Origin: Methylotuvimicrobium alcaliphilum 20Z
Lineage (GTDB): Bacteria; Pseudomonadota; Gammaproteobacteria; Methylococcales; Methylomonadaceae
Length of the DNA: 64,000 nt
NCBI RefSeq assembly: GCF_000968535.2
Contig: NC_016112.1
Location: 3,348,001-3,412,000 of the forward strand
Direction: 5' to 3'
Made by a program: the position numbers and the translations under genes. The notes under the pieces are model-generated. The model did no database searches. It saw nothing but the letters and a program-made list of their open reading frames with translations, and was not told where the DNA came from. Below are positions 52,528 to 61,462 of this stretch, in pieces. Every line of letters begins with the position of its first letter. Positions within the stretch are counted from its first letter, which is position 1.

Positions 52528-53292
52528 TTAAAGGGTAACTGCTTTTGTGAGGATTTGCTCGCCGGTATGCCCAAAACGCCTTTGCCGAGTTCTAAAGCTT
52601 CCGATAGCTTCCTCTAGCGATTGCCGATTAAAATCGGGCCATAAGGTCGGCGTGAAATATAATTCGGTATAAGCTAACTGCCAGAGCAAAAAATTACTGA
52701 CACGTTGTTCACCGCCGGTTCTGATAAATAAATCCGGTTCGGGTAAATCGGCGGTGGATAAATGTTGCCCGATCAGCGCCTCATCGACTTCTTGCTCGTT
52801 GATCTCGCCGCTTTGAATTTTCGCAGCTATTTTTTTAAACGCTTCGGACATATCCCATCGTCCACCGTAGTTGGCAGCAATCACTAAAGTCAAACCGCTA
52901 TTATCGCGGGTTTGAATCTCGCCCTCGGTAATTTTAGCCTGCAATTTTTCCGAAAAATCTTTTCGTTCACCGATAAACTTTAAACGAATATTGTTCCGAT
53001 GCAACTTATTAACCTCGCTTTGCAAGGTCGATAAAAACAAATTCATCAGCATCGAAACTTCAGACTCGGGCCGGCGCCAATTTTCGCTGCTGAAAGCAAA
53101 TAACGACAATACTTCGATATTCGCTTCGGCGCAATATTCAACAATGGATCTAACCGCTTTGACGCCAGCCTGATGACCCATTGCACGCGGCATATGCCTT
53201 TGTTGCGCCCAACGCCCATTACCATCCATGATGATTGCAATATGGCGCGGGTTCTTGTTTAATTCCGGAAGCGTTTCGGGTTCTTCGGACAT
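52528..53292 (-). CDS. uppS: Undecaprenyl diphosphate synthase
   Basis: Cis-prenyltransferase producing the C55 lipid carrier for peptidoglycan and surface polysaccharides. It is 254 residues long. Motifs are HIAIIMDGNGRWAQQR (catalytic Asp), GHQAGVKAVR, LFAFSSENWRRP and the C-terminal DLFIRTGGEQRVSNFLLWQL, with Arg and Ser residues for diphosphate binding. It is the second gene after frr. Confidence 0.97.
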   Translation of the reverse strand: MSEEPETLPELNKNPRHIAIIMDGNGRWAQQRHMPRAMGHQAGVKAVRSIVEYCAEANIEVLSLFAFSSENWRRPESEVSMLMNLFLSTLQSEVNKLHRNNIRLKFIGERKDFSEKLQAKITEGEIQTRDNSGLTLVIAANYGGRWDMSEAFKKIAAKIQSGEINEQEVDEALIGQHLSTADLPEPDLFIRTGGEQRVSNFLLWQLAYTELYFTPTLWPDFNRQSLEEAIGSFRTRQRRFGHTGEQILTKAVTL

Positions 53293-53304
53293 TAATCCAC
53301 TCCA

Positions 53305-53862
53305 TTAAATAGACATTAAGTCCGCTTCTTTTTCTTCCAAGTGCTTCTCTATTTCTTTGATGTACTGATCGGTCAACTTTTGTATTTTATCTTCGGCCGC
53401 TCGAGCTTCATCCTCGGAAATCATTTTTTCTTTTAGCGCGTCCTTGATATCGGAATTGGCATCGCGGCGAATATTTCTTATCGCTACTCGTCCATTCTCG
53501 GCTTCTTGTTTGACGACCTTGACCAGATCGCGACGACGCTCCTCGGTTAGCGGCGGTAACGGGATACGAATCACATTACCATTTGAGGAAGGGTTAAGCC
53601 CCAAGTCGGAAGCCATTATCGCTTTTTCGACAGCCTTGACTATGGTTTTTTCCCATGGTGTAACCGTCAAAGTCCGTGAGTCCTCTGTCGCGACATTGGC
53701 TACCTGCGAAAGCGGCGTATCGGCTCCGTAATACGGAACGGTAATTTGATCCAATAGGCTCGGATGCGCCCGGCCTGTTCTAATTTTGGTAAATTCGTGC
53801 CTCAGCGCCTCGACACTTTTGCCCATGCGCTTAGCCGCATCTTGTAGAATATCGCTTATCAT
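53305..53862 (-). CDS. frr: Ribosome recycling factor
   Basis: Splits post-termination ribosomes with EF-G. It is 185 residues long, the normal length. Motifs are [36 protein letters not shown] and [15 protein letters not shown]. It overlaps the pyrH stop by 4 bases (ATGA). Confidence 0.98.
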   Translation of the reverse strand: MISDILQDAAKRMGKSVEALRHEFTKIRTGRAHPSLLDQITVPYYGADTPLSQVANVATEDSRTLTVTPWEKTIVKAVEKAIMASDLGLNPSSNGNVIRIPLPPLTEERRRDLVKVVKQEAENGRVAIRNIRRDANSDIKDALKEKMISEDEARAAEDKIQKLTDQYIKEIEKHLEEKEADLMSI

Positions 53863-54587
53863 GCTTTTGTTCCTCGTTCAATCAGTGAGCCGATATCTTC
53901 GCCCTGCATCAGCCGCATTATTGCACCTTGTTCAAAAATATTCATTACGCGCATCGGCAAATTGTTATCGCGGCACAATACCAAAGCAGTGGCATCCATG
54001 ACGTTTAAGCGTTGATCCAATGCTTCGTCATAGGTCAATCTCGGATAAAATCGTGCATCCTTAACTTTTTCAGGATCGGCCGAATAAACACCCTTAACCT
54101 TAGTCGCCTTAATCATCAACTGAGCATCGATCTCAATCGCCCGCAGACTGGCTGCCGAATCCGTAGTAAAAAAAGGATTTCCGGTTCCGGCAGCGAATAT
54201 TACGACCCTACCTTTTTCAAGGTGTCTAACCGCTCTGCGGCGAATAAAATCTTCGCACACTTGATTAATCTTTAATGCAGACATGACGCGAACTTGCAAG
54301 CCTAAATACTCCAAAGCATCCTGCATCGCCAAGGCATTGATTACAGTAGCAAGCATGCCCATTTGATCGCCGGTGACTCGATCAAGACCTTCGGAAGCTT
54401 TTTGCGCGCCGCGCAAAATATTACCGCCCCCGACAACTAGACCGACCTGTATCCCTGCATCACATAATTCTTTAATTTCGCCGGCTAAGCGTTTCAGGAT
54501 ATCGGCATCGATACTGCCTCCCTTTTCGCTCATTAAAGCTTCGCCGCTTAATTTCAATAAAATTCGCTGGCAGATAAAATTTGTCAT
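53859..54587 (-). CDS. pyrH: Uridylate kinase
   Basis: Hexameric UMP kinase of pyrimidine nucleotide synthesis, 242 residues. Motifs are [42 protein letters not shown] and [16 protein letters not shown]. It is the first gene of the pyrH-frr-uppS-cdsA-dxr-rseP run, which follows the tsf terminator, so a promoter should lie in 54588-54720; none is clear by eye. Confidence 0.98.
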   Translation of the reverse strand: MTNFICQRILLKLSGEALMSEKGGSIDADILKRLAGEIKELCDAGIQVGLVVGGGNILRGAQKASEGLDRVTGDQMGMLATVINALAMQDALEYLGLQVRVMSALKINQVCEDFIRRRAVRHLEKGRVVIFAAGTGNPFFTTDSAASLRAIEIDAQLMIKATKVKGVYSADPEKVKDARFYPRLTYDEALDQRLNVMDATALVLCRDNNLPMRVMNIFEQGAIMRLMQGEDIGSLIERGTKA

Positions 54588-54721
54588 TATCGATTTTTAA
54601 GTTGAGAAATGGTTAGGAAAGTGCATTTTATAACTTAGGCAATCGACATCACGATTTTTGCCCGTATTCTGCGTTGCGCAAACAGTTAGATACCCATATA
54701 TGAGTATAATCCGCTTGGAGT

Positions 54722-54753
54722 ATAAAAACGAATCCCCGGATAAACCGGGGATT
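54722..54753 (-). terminator. Rho-independent terminator of rpsB-tsf
   Basis: A perfect 9-bp stem (AATCCCCGG at 54731-54739 with its complement at 54745-54753) has a 5-base loop. On the minus strand it is followed by CGTTTTTATA. It starts 4 bases from the tsf stop codon. Confidence 0.92.
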
Positions 54754-54756
54754 GAA

Positions 54757-55641
54757 TTATGAGCCTCTGACTTGTGCCATGACTTCTTCAGCAAAGTTTT
54801 CTTCTTTTTTCTCGATACCTTCGCCAACTTCGAACCGGGTAAAGCGAATAACAGCATTACCTTTTGACTTAACCAATTCGCCAACAGTGACTTTGTCATC
54901 CTTAACGAAAGGCTGACCCAACAAGGTAACTTCGGCAAGAAACTTTTTAATTCTTCCGCTCACCATTTTTTCGATAATCTCGGCCGGCTTTCCACTTTCC
55001 AAAGCTTGCGCGGAAAAAATTTCTTTTTCTTTCTCAATTGCTTCTTGAGAAACTTGATCTTCGGAAACACAAGTCGGATTGATTGCAGCAACGTGCATCG
55101 CAATATCCTTGCCTAATGCCTCATCGGCTGTTTCCAGTGCGACCAATACGCCGATCTTACTACCGTGCAAATAACATGCAGCACCGCCGTCGTTAGGCAA
55201 ATTGTATTTTTCAAAACGTCTAATCGCGATATTTTCACCCAGTTTTGCAATCAGTTCGCGACGAACCTCGTCAACCGTCTTGCCGTTTGGCAGCTTCAGC
55301 TCCAATACTTGCTCAGGCGTTTGCACGTCCGCGCTTAAAATAGCATCGGTAACATTGTTAACGAAATTAACGAAATCGTCACCTTTCGCAACGAAATCAG
55401 TTTCGCAATTGATGTCGGCAATCGCCGCCGTTTTAGCATCGTCGCTGACTTTTACGCCCACCACACCTTCCGCTGCGGTCCGTCCGGATTTTTTATCGGC
55501 TTTTGCTAAACCGGCTTTTCGCATATTTTCGATAGCAACTTCCAGATCACCGTTTGCTTCGACTAGTGCTTTTTTGCATTCCATCATACCGGAACCGGTT
55601 CTTTCCCGAAGTTCCTTAACCATTGCAGCTGATATGCTCAT
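54757..55641 (-). CDS. tsf: Elongation factor Ts
   Basis: Nucleotide exchange factor for EF-Tu, 294 residues. It starts with the UBA-like [24 protein letters not shown], followed by [14 protein letters not shown] and the C-terminal [18 protein letters not shown]. It lies downstream of rpsB in the standard operon, with an intercistronic terminator-like hairpin between them. Confidence 0.98.
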   Translation of the reverse strand: MSISAAMVKELRERTGSGMMECKKALVEANGDLEVAIENMRKAGLAKADKKSGRTAAEGVVGVKVSDDAKTAAIADINCETDFVAKGDDFVNFVNNVTDAILSADVQTPEQVLELKLPNGKTVDEVRRELIAKLGENIAIRRFEKYNLPNDGGAACYLHGSKIGVLVALETADEALGKDIAMHVAAINPTCVSEDQVSQEAIEKEKEIFSAQALESGKPAEIIEKMVSGRIKKFLAEVTLLGQPFVKDDKVTVGELVKSKGNAVIRFTRFEVGEGIEKKEENFAEEVMAQVRGS

Positions 55642-55671
55642 TTCTCGTTTTTCCTCTTTATTCTTAACTAT

Positions 55672-55696
55672 AAAAAACGCCTCCTGTTAGGAGGCG
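55672..55696 (-). terminator. Hairpin with T-tract between rpsB and tsf
   Basis: A perfect 8-bp stem (CGCCTCCT with AGGAGGCG, 55678-55685 and 55689-55696) with a 3-base loop. On the minus strand it is followed by GTTTTTTATAG. As an intrinsic terminator or attenuator inside the operon, it would lower tsf expression relative to rpsB. Confidence 0.88.
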
Positions 55697-55756
55697 CTTT
55701 TCAGTTCAATGCGCCATTGCCTCTGAAGAGCTAGCTGCCCTTCACCGCACCGACGC

Positions 55757-56509
55757 TTACTCTGCGTTTGCTTCGACTTCTGATTCTTCAACAAAGTCAT
55801 CGGCCTGGGCCGATAAATTCAATGTCGCGGATTTCGCTTCCAATACTGCATCTGCTACGGATTCGCAGTAAAGTTTAACCGCTCTAATGGAGTCGTCATT
55901 ACCCGGTATGATGTAATCAACGCTTTCAGGGGAATTGTTCGAATCGACAATCCCAACTACAGGTATACCGAGTTTTTTAGCTTCGCCAATCGCGTTTTTC
56001 TCATAACCGACATCCAATACAAACAATACATCGGGCACGCCTTTCATATCCTTAATGCCGCCCAAGCTACGTTCGAGTTTCGCTAATTCGCGTTCCATCC
56101 CCAGCGCTTCCTTTTTGCTAAATTTATGATAGAGCGTTCCGTCCGTTTTCATCGCTTCCAATTCTTTCAATCGGTTGATCGATTTTTTGATCGTCTTGAA
56201 ATTGGTCAGCATGCCGCCCAACCAGCGATGATCGACATAAGGCATTCCGCAACGCTTCGCTTCTTCGGCGACCGCTTTACGGGCTGCTTTCTTGGTACCC
56301 ACAAACAGGATAGTGCCTTTATTTGCGGACATTTGCCCCAGATAATTCATTGCGTCATTAAACAATGGAAGCGTTTTCTCAAGATTGATAATGTGAATCT
56401 TGTTACGGGCGCCAAATAGGTAATTAGCCATCTTTGGATTCCAGTAACGAGTCTGATGTCCGAAATGAACACCCGCTTCTAACATTTGACGCATTGACAC
56501 TGCTGCCAT
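55757..56509 (-). CDS. rpsB: Ribosomal protein S2
   Basis: Small-subunit protein, 250 residues. Motifs are [49 protein letters not shown] and [16 protein letters not shown]. The C terminus is acidic. A strong Shine-Dalgarno sequence AGGAG lies 7 bases before the ATG. Divergent from map, as in most relatives. Confidence 0.98.
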   Translation of the reverse strand: MAAVSMRQMLEAGVHFGHQTRYWNPKMANYLFGARNKIHIINLEKTLPLFNDAMNYLGQMSANKGTILFVGTKKAARKAVAEEAKRCGMPYVDHRWLGGMLTNFKTIKKSINRLKELEAMKTDGTLYHKFSKKEALGMERELAKLERSLGGIKDMKGVPDVLFVLDVGYEKNAIGEAKKLGIPVVGIVDSNNSPESVDYIIPGNDDSIRAVKLYCESVADAVLEAKSATLNLSAQADDFVEESEVEANAE

Positions 56510-56837
56510 TTTTTTCTCCTACGGATTATGTGAAACTTAATGTTTCGTTGGGTTACGCCTCCGCCTGCCCCCCTTGGCAACCCCCCCTTCAAATTAATCA
56601 AGAAAGGCACCCTACCAAGCGTGTCGACAAACGTGAGTATTTAAAATACAAAAATGAACTTGCCTTTATATCATAATTAGATTTCAACAACAATTAATTC
56701 TCTGCTAAACTGGCAGGACTTCTTCGCTCGCTCAAGTCTTTAATTACTGCAATCTCCACCACTTATCAACTCCTTAGCGAGCTTGTTCAAGCAAACTCGT
56801 TATACTAGCTTACTTGCCAACATAAAGCCGTCAAATC
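56510..56837. promoter_or_regulatory. Divergent promoter region of rpsB and map
   Basis: 328 bases with no gene and no repeat of families A to E, unlike most gaps here. A TATACT hexamer at about 56801-56806 lies 32 bases before the map start and could be a -10 box, but no good -35 lies 16-18 bases upstream. The long rpsB leader (about 200 bases, with GCCTCCGCCTGCCCCCC on the plus strand) may carry S2 autoregulatory structure; I cannot fold it by eye. Confidence 0.35.
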
Positions 56838-57602
56838 ATGGGTATCATCATAAAAACACCAAGTGAAATCGATAAAATGCGCGTCGCCGGTAGACTTGCC
56901 GCCGAAGTTCTGGAAATGATCGAGCCGCATGTTGTACCGGGCGTCACCACCGACGAGCTTAATCAAATTTGTCACGACTATATTGTCGACGTTCAACACG
57001 CGATTCCGGCTCCGCTCAATTATCACGGCTTCCCCAAATCGATATGCACTTCGATCAATCAGCAAGTTTGCCACGGCATACCCAGCAACAAAAAATTAAA
57101 AAAAGGTGATATCGTCAATATCGACATCACCGTCATCAAGGACGACTATCACGGCGACACTAGCAAAATGTTTTGTGTTGGTGAAGTCAGTCCCCACGCC
57201 AAACGCTTAGTGAAAATCACTCAAGAAGCGCTGTACCGGGGCATTGAACAAGTTAAACACGGAGCAACTCTTGGCGATATAGGTCATGCGATACAAAAAT
57301 TCGCCGAATCGAATCGTTATTCGGTCGTCCGAGAATTTTGCGGTCACGGCATAGGCCAAAAGTTTCATGAAGAACCGCAAGTGCTGCACTACGGCAAACC
57401 AGGAGAAGGCACCGCTCTTGAAGCCGGCATGATTATTACGATAGAACCGATGCTTAATCTAGGCAAACGCCATGTGAAGGTATTAGCGGACGGCTGGACC
57501 GCGGTTACCAAAGACCGCAGCCTTTCTGCGCAATGGGAACATACCCTCCTAGTCACTGAACACGGTTACGAAATCTTGACACTGAGACAGGAGGAAATGT
57601 GA
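56838..57602 (+). CDS. map: Methionine aminopeptidase, type I
   Basis: Removes the N-terminal Met from nascent proteins. It is 254 residues long. The five metal ligands are in context: NIDITVIKDDYHGDTSKMF (two Asp), REFCGHGIGQKFHEEP (His), IITIEPMLNLG (Glu) and SAQWEHTLLVTE (Glu). The stop overlaps the glnD GTG start. Confidence 0.98.
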   Translation: MGIIIKTPSEIDKMRVAGRLAAEVLEMIEPHVVPGVTTDELNQICHDYIVDVQHAIPAPLNYHGFPKSICTSINQQVCHGIPSNKKLKKGDIVNIDITVIKDDYHGDTSKMFCVGEVSPHAKRLVKITQEALYRGIEQVKHGATLGDIGHAIQKFAESNRYSVVREFCGHGIGQKFHEEPQVLHYGKPGEGTALEAGMIITIEPMLNLGKRHVKVLADGWTAVTKDRSLSAQWEHTLLVTEHGYEILTLRQEEM

Positions 57603-60235
57603 CAGAAGCCTTAGCCTATACCCACTATTTCACACAATCCGACTATATCATTGCCTTTAAAGAGTTAATTAAATCGAAAAACCTGGAGCTTGAGCGGTCA
57701 TTTAATCCACAAGAACCGGTCACGCCTTTACTGGTGGCCAAGGCTGAATTCGTCGACGAAATCTTGATCAGCGGCTGGGATCATTTCCTCGGTGAATCCG
57801 CCGATCAATTGAGCCTGATTGCGGTAGGCGGATACGGGCGAAAAGAATTGTTTCCCTTTTCAGACATCGATATCGTCGTATTATTGGATAAAGAGGCCTC
57901 TACGGAAACTCAGGCTGTATTAGGACAATTCTGCAATTTCCTTTGGGACATCGGTTTAAAACCAGGATTGAGCGTACGCACAGTCGAAGAATGCATTCAA
58001 TCCTGTATCGACGACCAAACCATCATGACCAGTCTAATGGAAACCAGACTATTGCGCGGCAATCCGAGCTTGTGCGCAAAAGTACTCGAACCGATAAACA
58101 GCGGAGAGATATGGCCGTCAAACCGGTTTTTTGCTGCCAAAATGCAGGAACAGGAACATCGCTATTTTAAGTTTCACGATACCGCTTACAATCTCGAACC
58201 CAATATCAAGGAAGGCCCCGGCGGACTTCGCGACATGCAGATTATTGCCTGGGTTTTTAAACGCCATTACGGCTCTTCAACCTTAAAAGAATTAATTAAA
58301 TACGGCTTCTTGCCCGAATCCGAATATGAAGAACTGGTTACTGCGCGTAACGTACTTTGGCGTATCCGTTATGCACTTCACTTGCTAACCGGTCGCTGCG
58401 AGGATCGCCTGCTATTCGACTTTCAACGAGACTTAGCCGAACAATTCGGATTCAAAGGCGCCGACCCGAACCAATCCGTCGAAGAATTCATGCAGCATTA
58501 CTATAAAACCGTAGTCGGCTTAGAACGGCTCAATGAAATGCTACTACAACTATTTAACGAGCGCTTTATCGGCGGGAAAACGACTTATCAACAAATCCAA
58601 ACCAAAACCGCTAAACTCATCGCTATTAACGGCTACCTGGAAGCCGAAACTGATAGCCTTTTCGAGAACAACCCACTGGCATTATTGGAAATTTTCCTAG
58701 TCATCCAGCAAAATCCTTCGCTAAAAGGCATCCGATCAAAAACGATTCGCTTAATCCGTAAAAGCCTGCACCTGATCGACGATCAATTTAGAACCGACAA
58801 ACACGCCAATCATCTATTCATCGAGATTTTACGCCAACCGCGAGGCATCACGCATGCACTTCGACGAATGAATCGTTATGGCGTACTCGCCGCTTACCTG
58901 CCTAGCTTCGCTCACATCGTCGCCAGAATGCAGTACGATTTATTCCATATATATACCGTGGACGAACACACCCTATTCGTAATTCGCAATTTGCGACGCT
59001 TTTCGCTGGAAAAGCACACCCACGAACTGCCATTTTGCAACGACATTTTTTTGATGATCCCGAGACCCGAGCTACTTTATATCGCGGCATTGTTTCACGA
59101 TATCGCTAAAGGCAAAGGCGGGGATCATTCGCAAGTTGGCGAAGAAATCGCCCAAGCATTTTGCCGGCAGCACGACCTGTCTAGACATGATACTAAGCTC
59201 GTCACCTGGCTAGTCCGCAATCATTTGATTATGTCGATGACCGCCCAGCGCAAAGACATCAGCGACCCCGACATCATTCATGATTTCGCCACTCAAGTCG
59301 GTAGCACCGAATATTTAAATCACCTTTACTTATTGACTGTCGCAGACATACGCGCAACCAATCCGGAACTATGGAACTCTTGGAAAGACGCATTATTGAA
59401 AGAACTCTATAGCGCAACCTACAACGCCTTACGTCGCGGCCTCAAGAACCCGATCAATATCAGCGACAGACTCGAAGAAAATAAAACCGAAGCATTGGAA
59501 GAACTGCTGAAACTAGGCATTTCCGAAGCAACTATTCATGCATCATGGAAACATGTCGGCGATGAATACTTTCTTAGATATACTGCCGAAGAAATCGCTT
59601 GGCAAACAATTGCAATTGCATCCTGCGACGAACTGGACCTACCACTGGTGTTACTCCGCCCTCAAACTCAACGAGGCAGCGCAGAAGTCTTTATTTACAC
59701 TCGTAACGAAGATTTTATTTTTTCAATCAGCACCGAGACCCTCGATCAACTCGGCCTTACGATTCTCGACGCAAGGATCGTTACCACTAGCGACCAGTAT
59801 GTATTGAACAGCTTCCAAGTTCTCGAACAATCAGGCGACCCGATCAAGGATTTACACCGAGAAGTCCATATTTGCACGGCGCTCCGTAAAAATCTAAAAG
59901 AACACCACATCAACAAACAAAAAAACATTCGGCGCCAATCGAGACAAGCTCGACACTTTCCAATACCGACAACGATTTCATTTCATGAGGATCCGCAAAG
60001 GCGCTTTACGGTCATGGAACTCATCACAACAGACCATGCCGGACTTCTTTCAAAAATCGGCCATGTGCTCAACGATCACAACATTCAACTGCACGACGCC
60101 AAAATCACCACGATAGGAAGCCGCGCAGAAGACATGTTTTATTTTACCGATTATCAATCTAACCCGATTCAAGACCACGAAACATTACAAAATTTGGAGC
60201 AAGCCATTCAATCCGCATTACGCGACCATTTATAA
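57599..60235 (+). CDS. glnD: Bifunctional uridylyltransferase/uridylyl-removing enzyme GlnD
   Basis: Nitrogen sensor that adds UMP to, or removes it from, PII proteins according to glutamine level. It is 878 residues long, normal for the family. The nucleotidyltransferase site is VGGYGRKELFPFSDIDIVVL (about residues 80-100). A helical linker, the HD hydrolase domain with LFHDIAKGKGGDHSQ (about 498-512) and two C-terminal ACT domains (the second begins FTVMELITTDHAGLLSKI) follow. The start is GTG, supported by AGGAGG 5 bases upstream and a 4-base overlap with map. Confidence 0.97.
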   Translation: MTEALAYTHYFTQSDYIIAFKELIKSKNLELERSFNPQEPVTPLLVAKAEFVDEILISGWDHFLGESADQLSLIAVGGYGRKELFPFSDIDIVVLLDKEASTETQAVLGQFCNFLWDIGLKPGLSVRTVEECIQSCIDDQTIMTSLMETRLLRGNPSLCAKVLEPINSGEIWPSNRFFAAKMQEQEHRYFKFHDTAYNLEPNIKEGPGGLRDMQIIAWVFKRHYGSSTLKELIKYGFLPESEYEELVTARNVLWRIRYALHLLTGRCEDRLLFDFQRDLAEQFGFKGADPNQSVEEFMQHYYKTVVGLERLNEMLLQLFNERFIGGKTTYQQIQTKTAKLIAINGYLEAETDSLFENNPLALLEIFLVIQQNPSLKGIRSKTIRLIRKSLHLIDDQFRTDKHANHLFIEILRQPRGITHALRRMNRYGVLAAYLPSFAHIVARMQYDLFHIYTVDEHTLFVIRNLRRFSLEKHTHELPFCNDIFLMIPRPELLYIAALFHDIAKGKGGDHSQVGEEIAQAFCRQHDLSRHDTKLVTWLVRNHLIMSMTAQRKDISDPDIIHDFATQVGSTEYLNHLYLLTVADIRATNPELWNSWKDALLKELYSATYNALRRGLKNPINISDRLEENKTEALEELLKLGISEATIHASWKHVGDEYFLRYTAEEIAWQTIAIASCDELDLPLVLLRPQTQRGSAEVFIYTRNEDFIFSISTETLDQLGLTILDARIVTTSDQYVLNSFQVLEQSGDPIKDLHREVHICTALRKNLKEHHINKQKNIRRQSRQARHFPIPTTISFHEDPQRRFTVMELITTDHAGLLSKIGHVLNDHNIQLHDAKITTIGSRAEDMFYFTDYQSNPIQDHETLQNLEQAIQSALRDHL

Positions 60236-60286
60236 CCCTTTCGCTTGCAGGGCGGATTTCGGCTCCAAGCAAAATCCCCTCTGCTA

Positions 60287-60545
60287 TATATACCTTTCGT
60301 ACTTCAAATTTCGGCAGCGCCTGTGGAGGCACCGGGGTGTCCGCCCCCTCACCTAACGCTAGGTGAGGAGTCAGCATGGAGCTGGCATAGAGCCTACATG
60401 GACGTATTCACCCAGCACCTAAATAAGCCATGATTTTGAATCATTACCAAAGACCTATGGAATTTAGGTGCTGGATTTAAGTGCTGGTTCACGGCGTCCT
60501 TTGACGGGCACCCCGGTGCCGAATTTTGACCTACGAGGGGTATAT
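60287..60545. repeat. Composite A::D repeat after glnD
   Basis: A-type ends are TATACCTTTCGTACTTCAAA and TTTTGACCTACGAGGGGTATA. A D element (60412-60474, CCAGCACCTAAAT ends) sits inside at the same A position as in the other composites, with TTCA on both sides. A further oddity is a small GGTGAGG-type palindrome (CCTCACCTAACGCTAGGTGAGG, near 60349-60370) replacing part of the A interior. The right end lies at the stop of the PilZ gene. Confidence 0.85.
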
Positions 60546-60943
60546 CATAAAGACGACATCGCAACTTCGTTCGAAGCTAGTCGATTTTCGATAAAACGAA
60601 TAAGGTTTTCATAACCGTCACCTTCGAGATCCTTATACCGCATACCGATTTCGCAACGGTCCCTCGCTATCCGGCGGGAAAACTCAACATTACAACGGGC
60701 TTTTACCTGTAAAGGGCGATCGCCGGCATGCGGCAAATCCAACCATGCATTTAATTCCACCGGACGACCGTTACGGATGTAACATCCGCCCGGAGTCATC
60801 AAATTCCGCTGCAATATACTGCATTGGATCGAAAAACCGTCACTGGAAGTATCGATCGCCAATACTTTGAGACGTACACCTTCTTCATTAGTGACCACAA
60901 CAGGCAAATGCGCGGCAACACGAGGATAAATTCTCTTTTCCAT
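60545..60943 (-). CDS. PilZ-domain protein
   Basis: A 132-residue single-domain PilZ protein, probably a cyclic-di-GMP receptor. It starts MEKRIYPRVAAHLPVVV, where the RxxxR-like stretch is short (KRIYPR), and has the second motif DTSSDGFSIQC, corresponding to (D/N)xSxxG. The ATG at 60943 has GGAG 6 bases before it; starts at 60949 and 60973 are in frame. Its stop touches the end of a family A repeat. Confidence 0.82.
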   Translation of the reverse strand: MEKRIYPRVAAHLPVVVTNEEGVRLKVLAIDTSSDGFSIQCSILQRNLMTPGGCYIRNGRPVELNAWLDLPHAGDRPLQVKARCNVEFSRRIARDRCEIGMRYKDLEGDGYENLIRFIENRLASNEVAMSSL

Positions 60944-61462
60944 AGCCATCTCCGATCGACCAAATATTGTCATCAGAATTTTAGCCTATATCTTTTTTTT
61001 TACCAGAATAAATATATAGTTGTCGCTCACACCTCATTCACTTAATTAGATTACTCAGCCGCGAAACAGCTACGATTGACAACATTATCTAGAGCATCAA
61101 TTCGAAACAACCCACAAGAACCGGCTTTCCCTTATCAAAGAGCAATTTGTGACCTACCGACAAGAAATCGATCGAATCGAGGTCTTGACTTTAATCAACC
61201 GCTACGAAAGAATCTCCTGTATAATTTTCAAACAAGTTATGTTTTTTACCGCTCTTACACGACCGAAAAACGTCTAATTTAAGTTAGAAAGCATTAAGCG
61301 TTACCGACAAGGCCGGCAACCATCGGACAGGCGCTATCACTAAAGCATCATAATAACAAACTCTATCTAAACGTTTTTTTCAGTCGATATGGAGTAAATA
61401 AACTTTCGCACTTTTTGCGAGTCACAATGACTCGAATCGTGTGTTTTTTCAGAGGTCTTCGC
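60944..61462. other. Upstream region of the second copper oxidase
   Basis: About 520 bases with no recognisable gene and no family A to E repeat. It is AT-rich near 60985-61015. A 68-codon open frame at 61076-61282 has no Shine-Dalgarno sequence or similarity that I recognise and is not called. The divergent promoters of the PilZ and oxidase genes should lie here. Confidence 0.4.

Noticed and set aside
61076-61282. 68-codon open frame before the copper oxidase
   Set aside because: No Shine-Dalgarno sequence and no recognisable similarity; base composition resembles an intergenic region.
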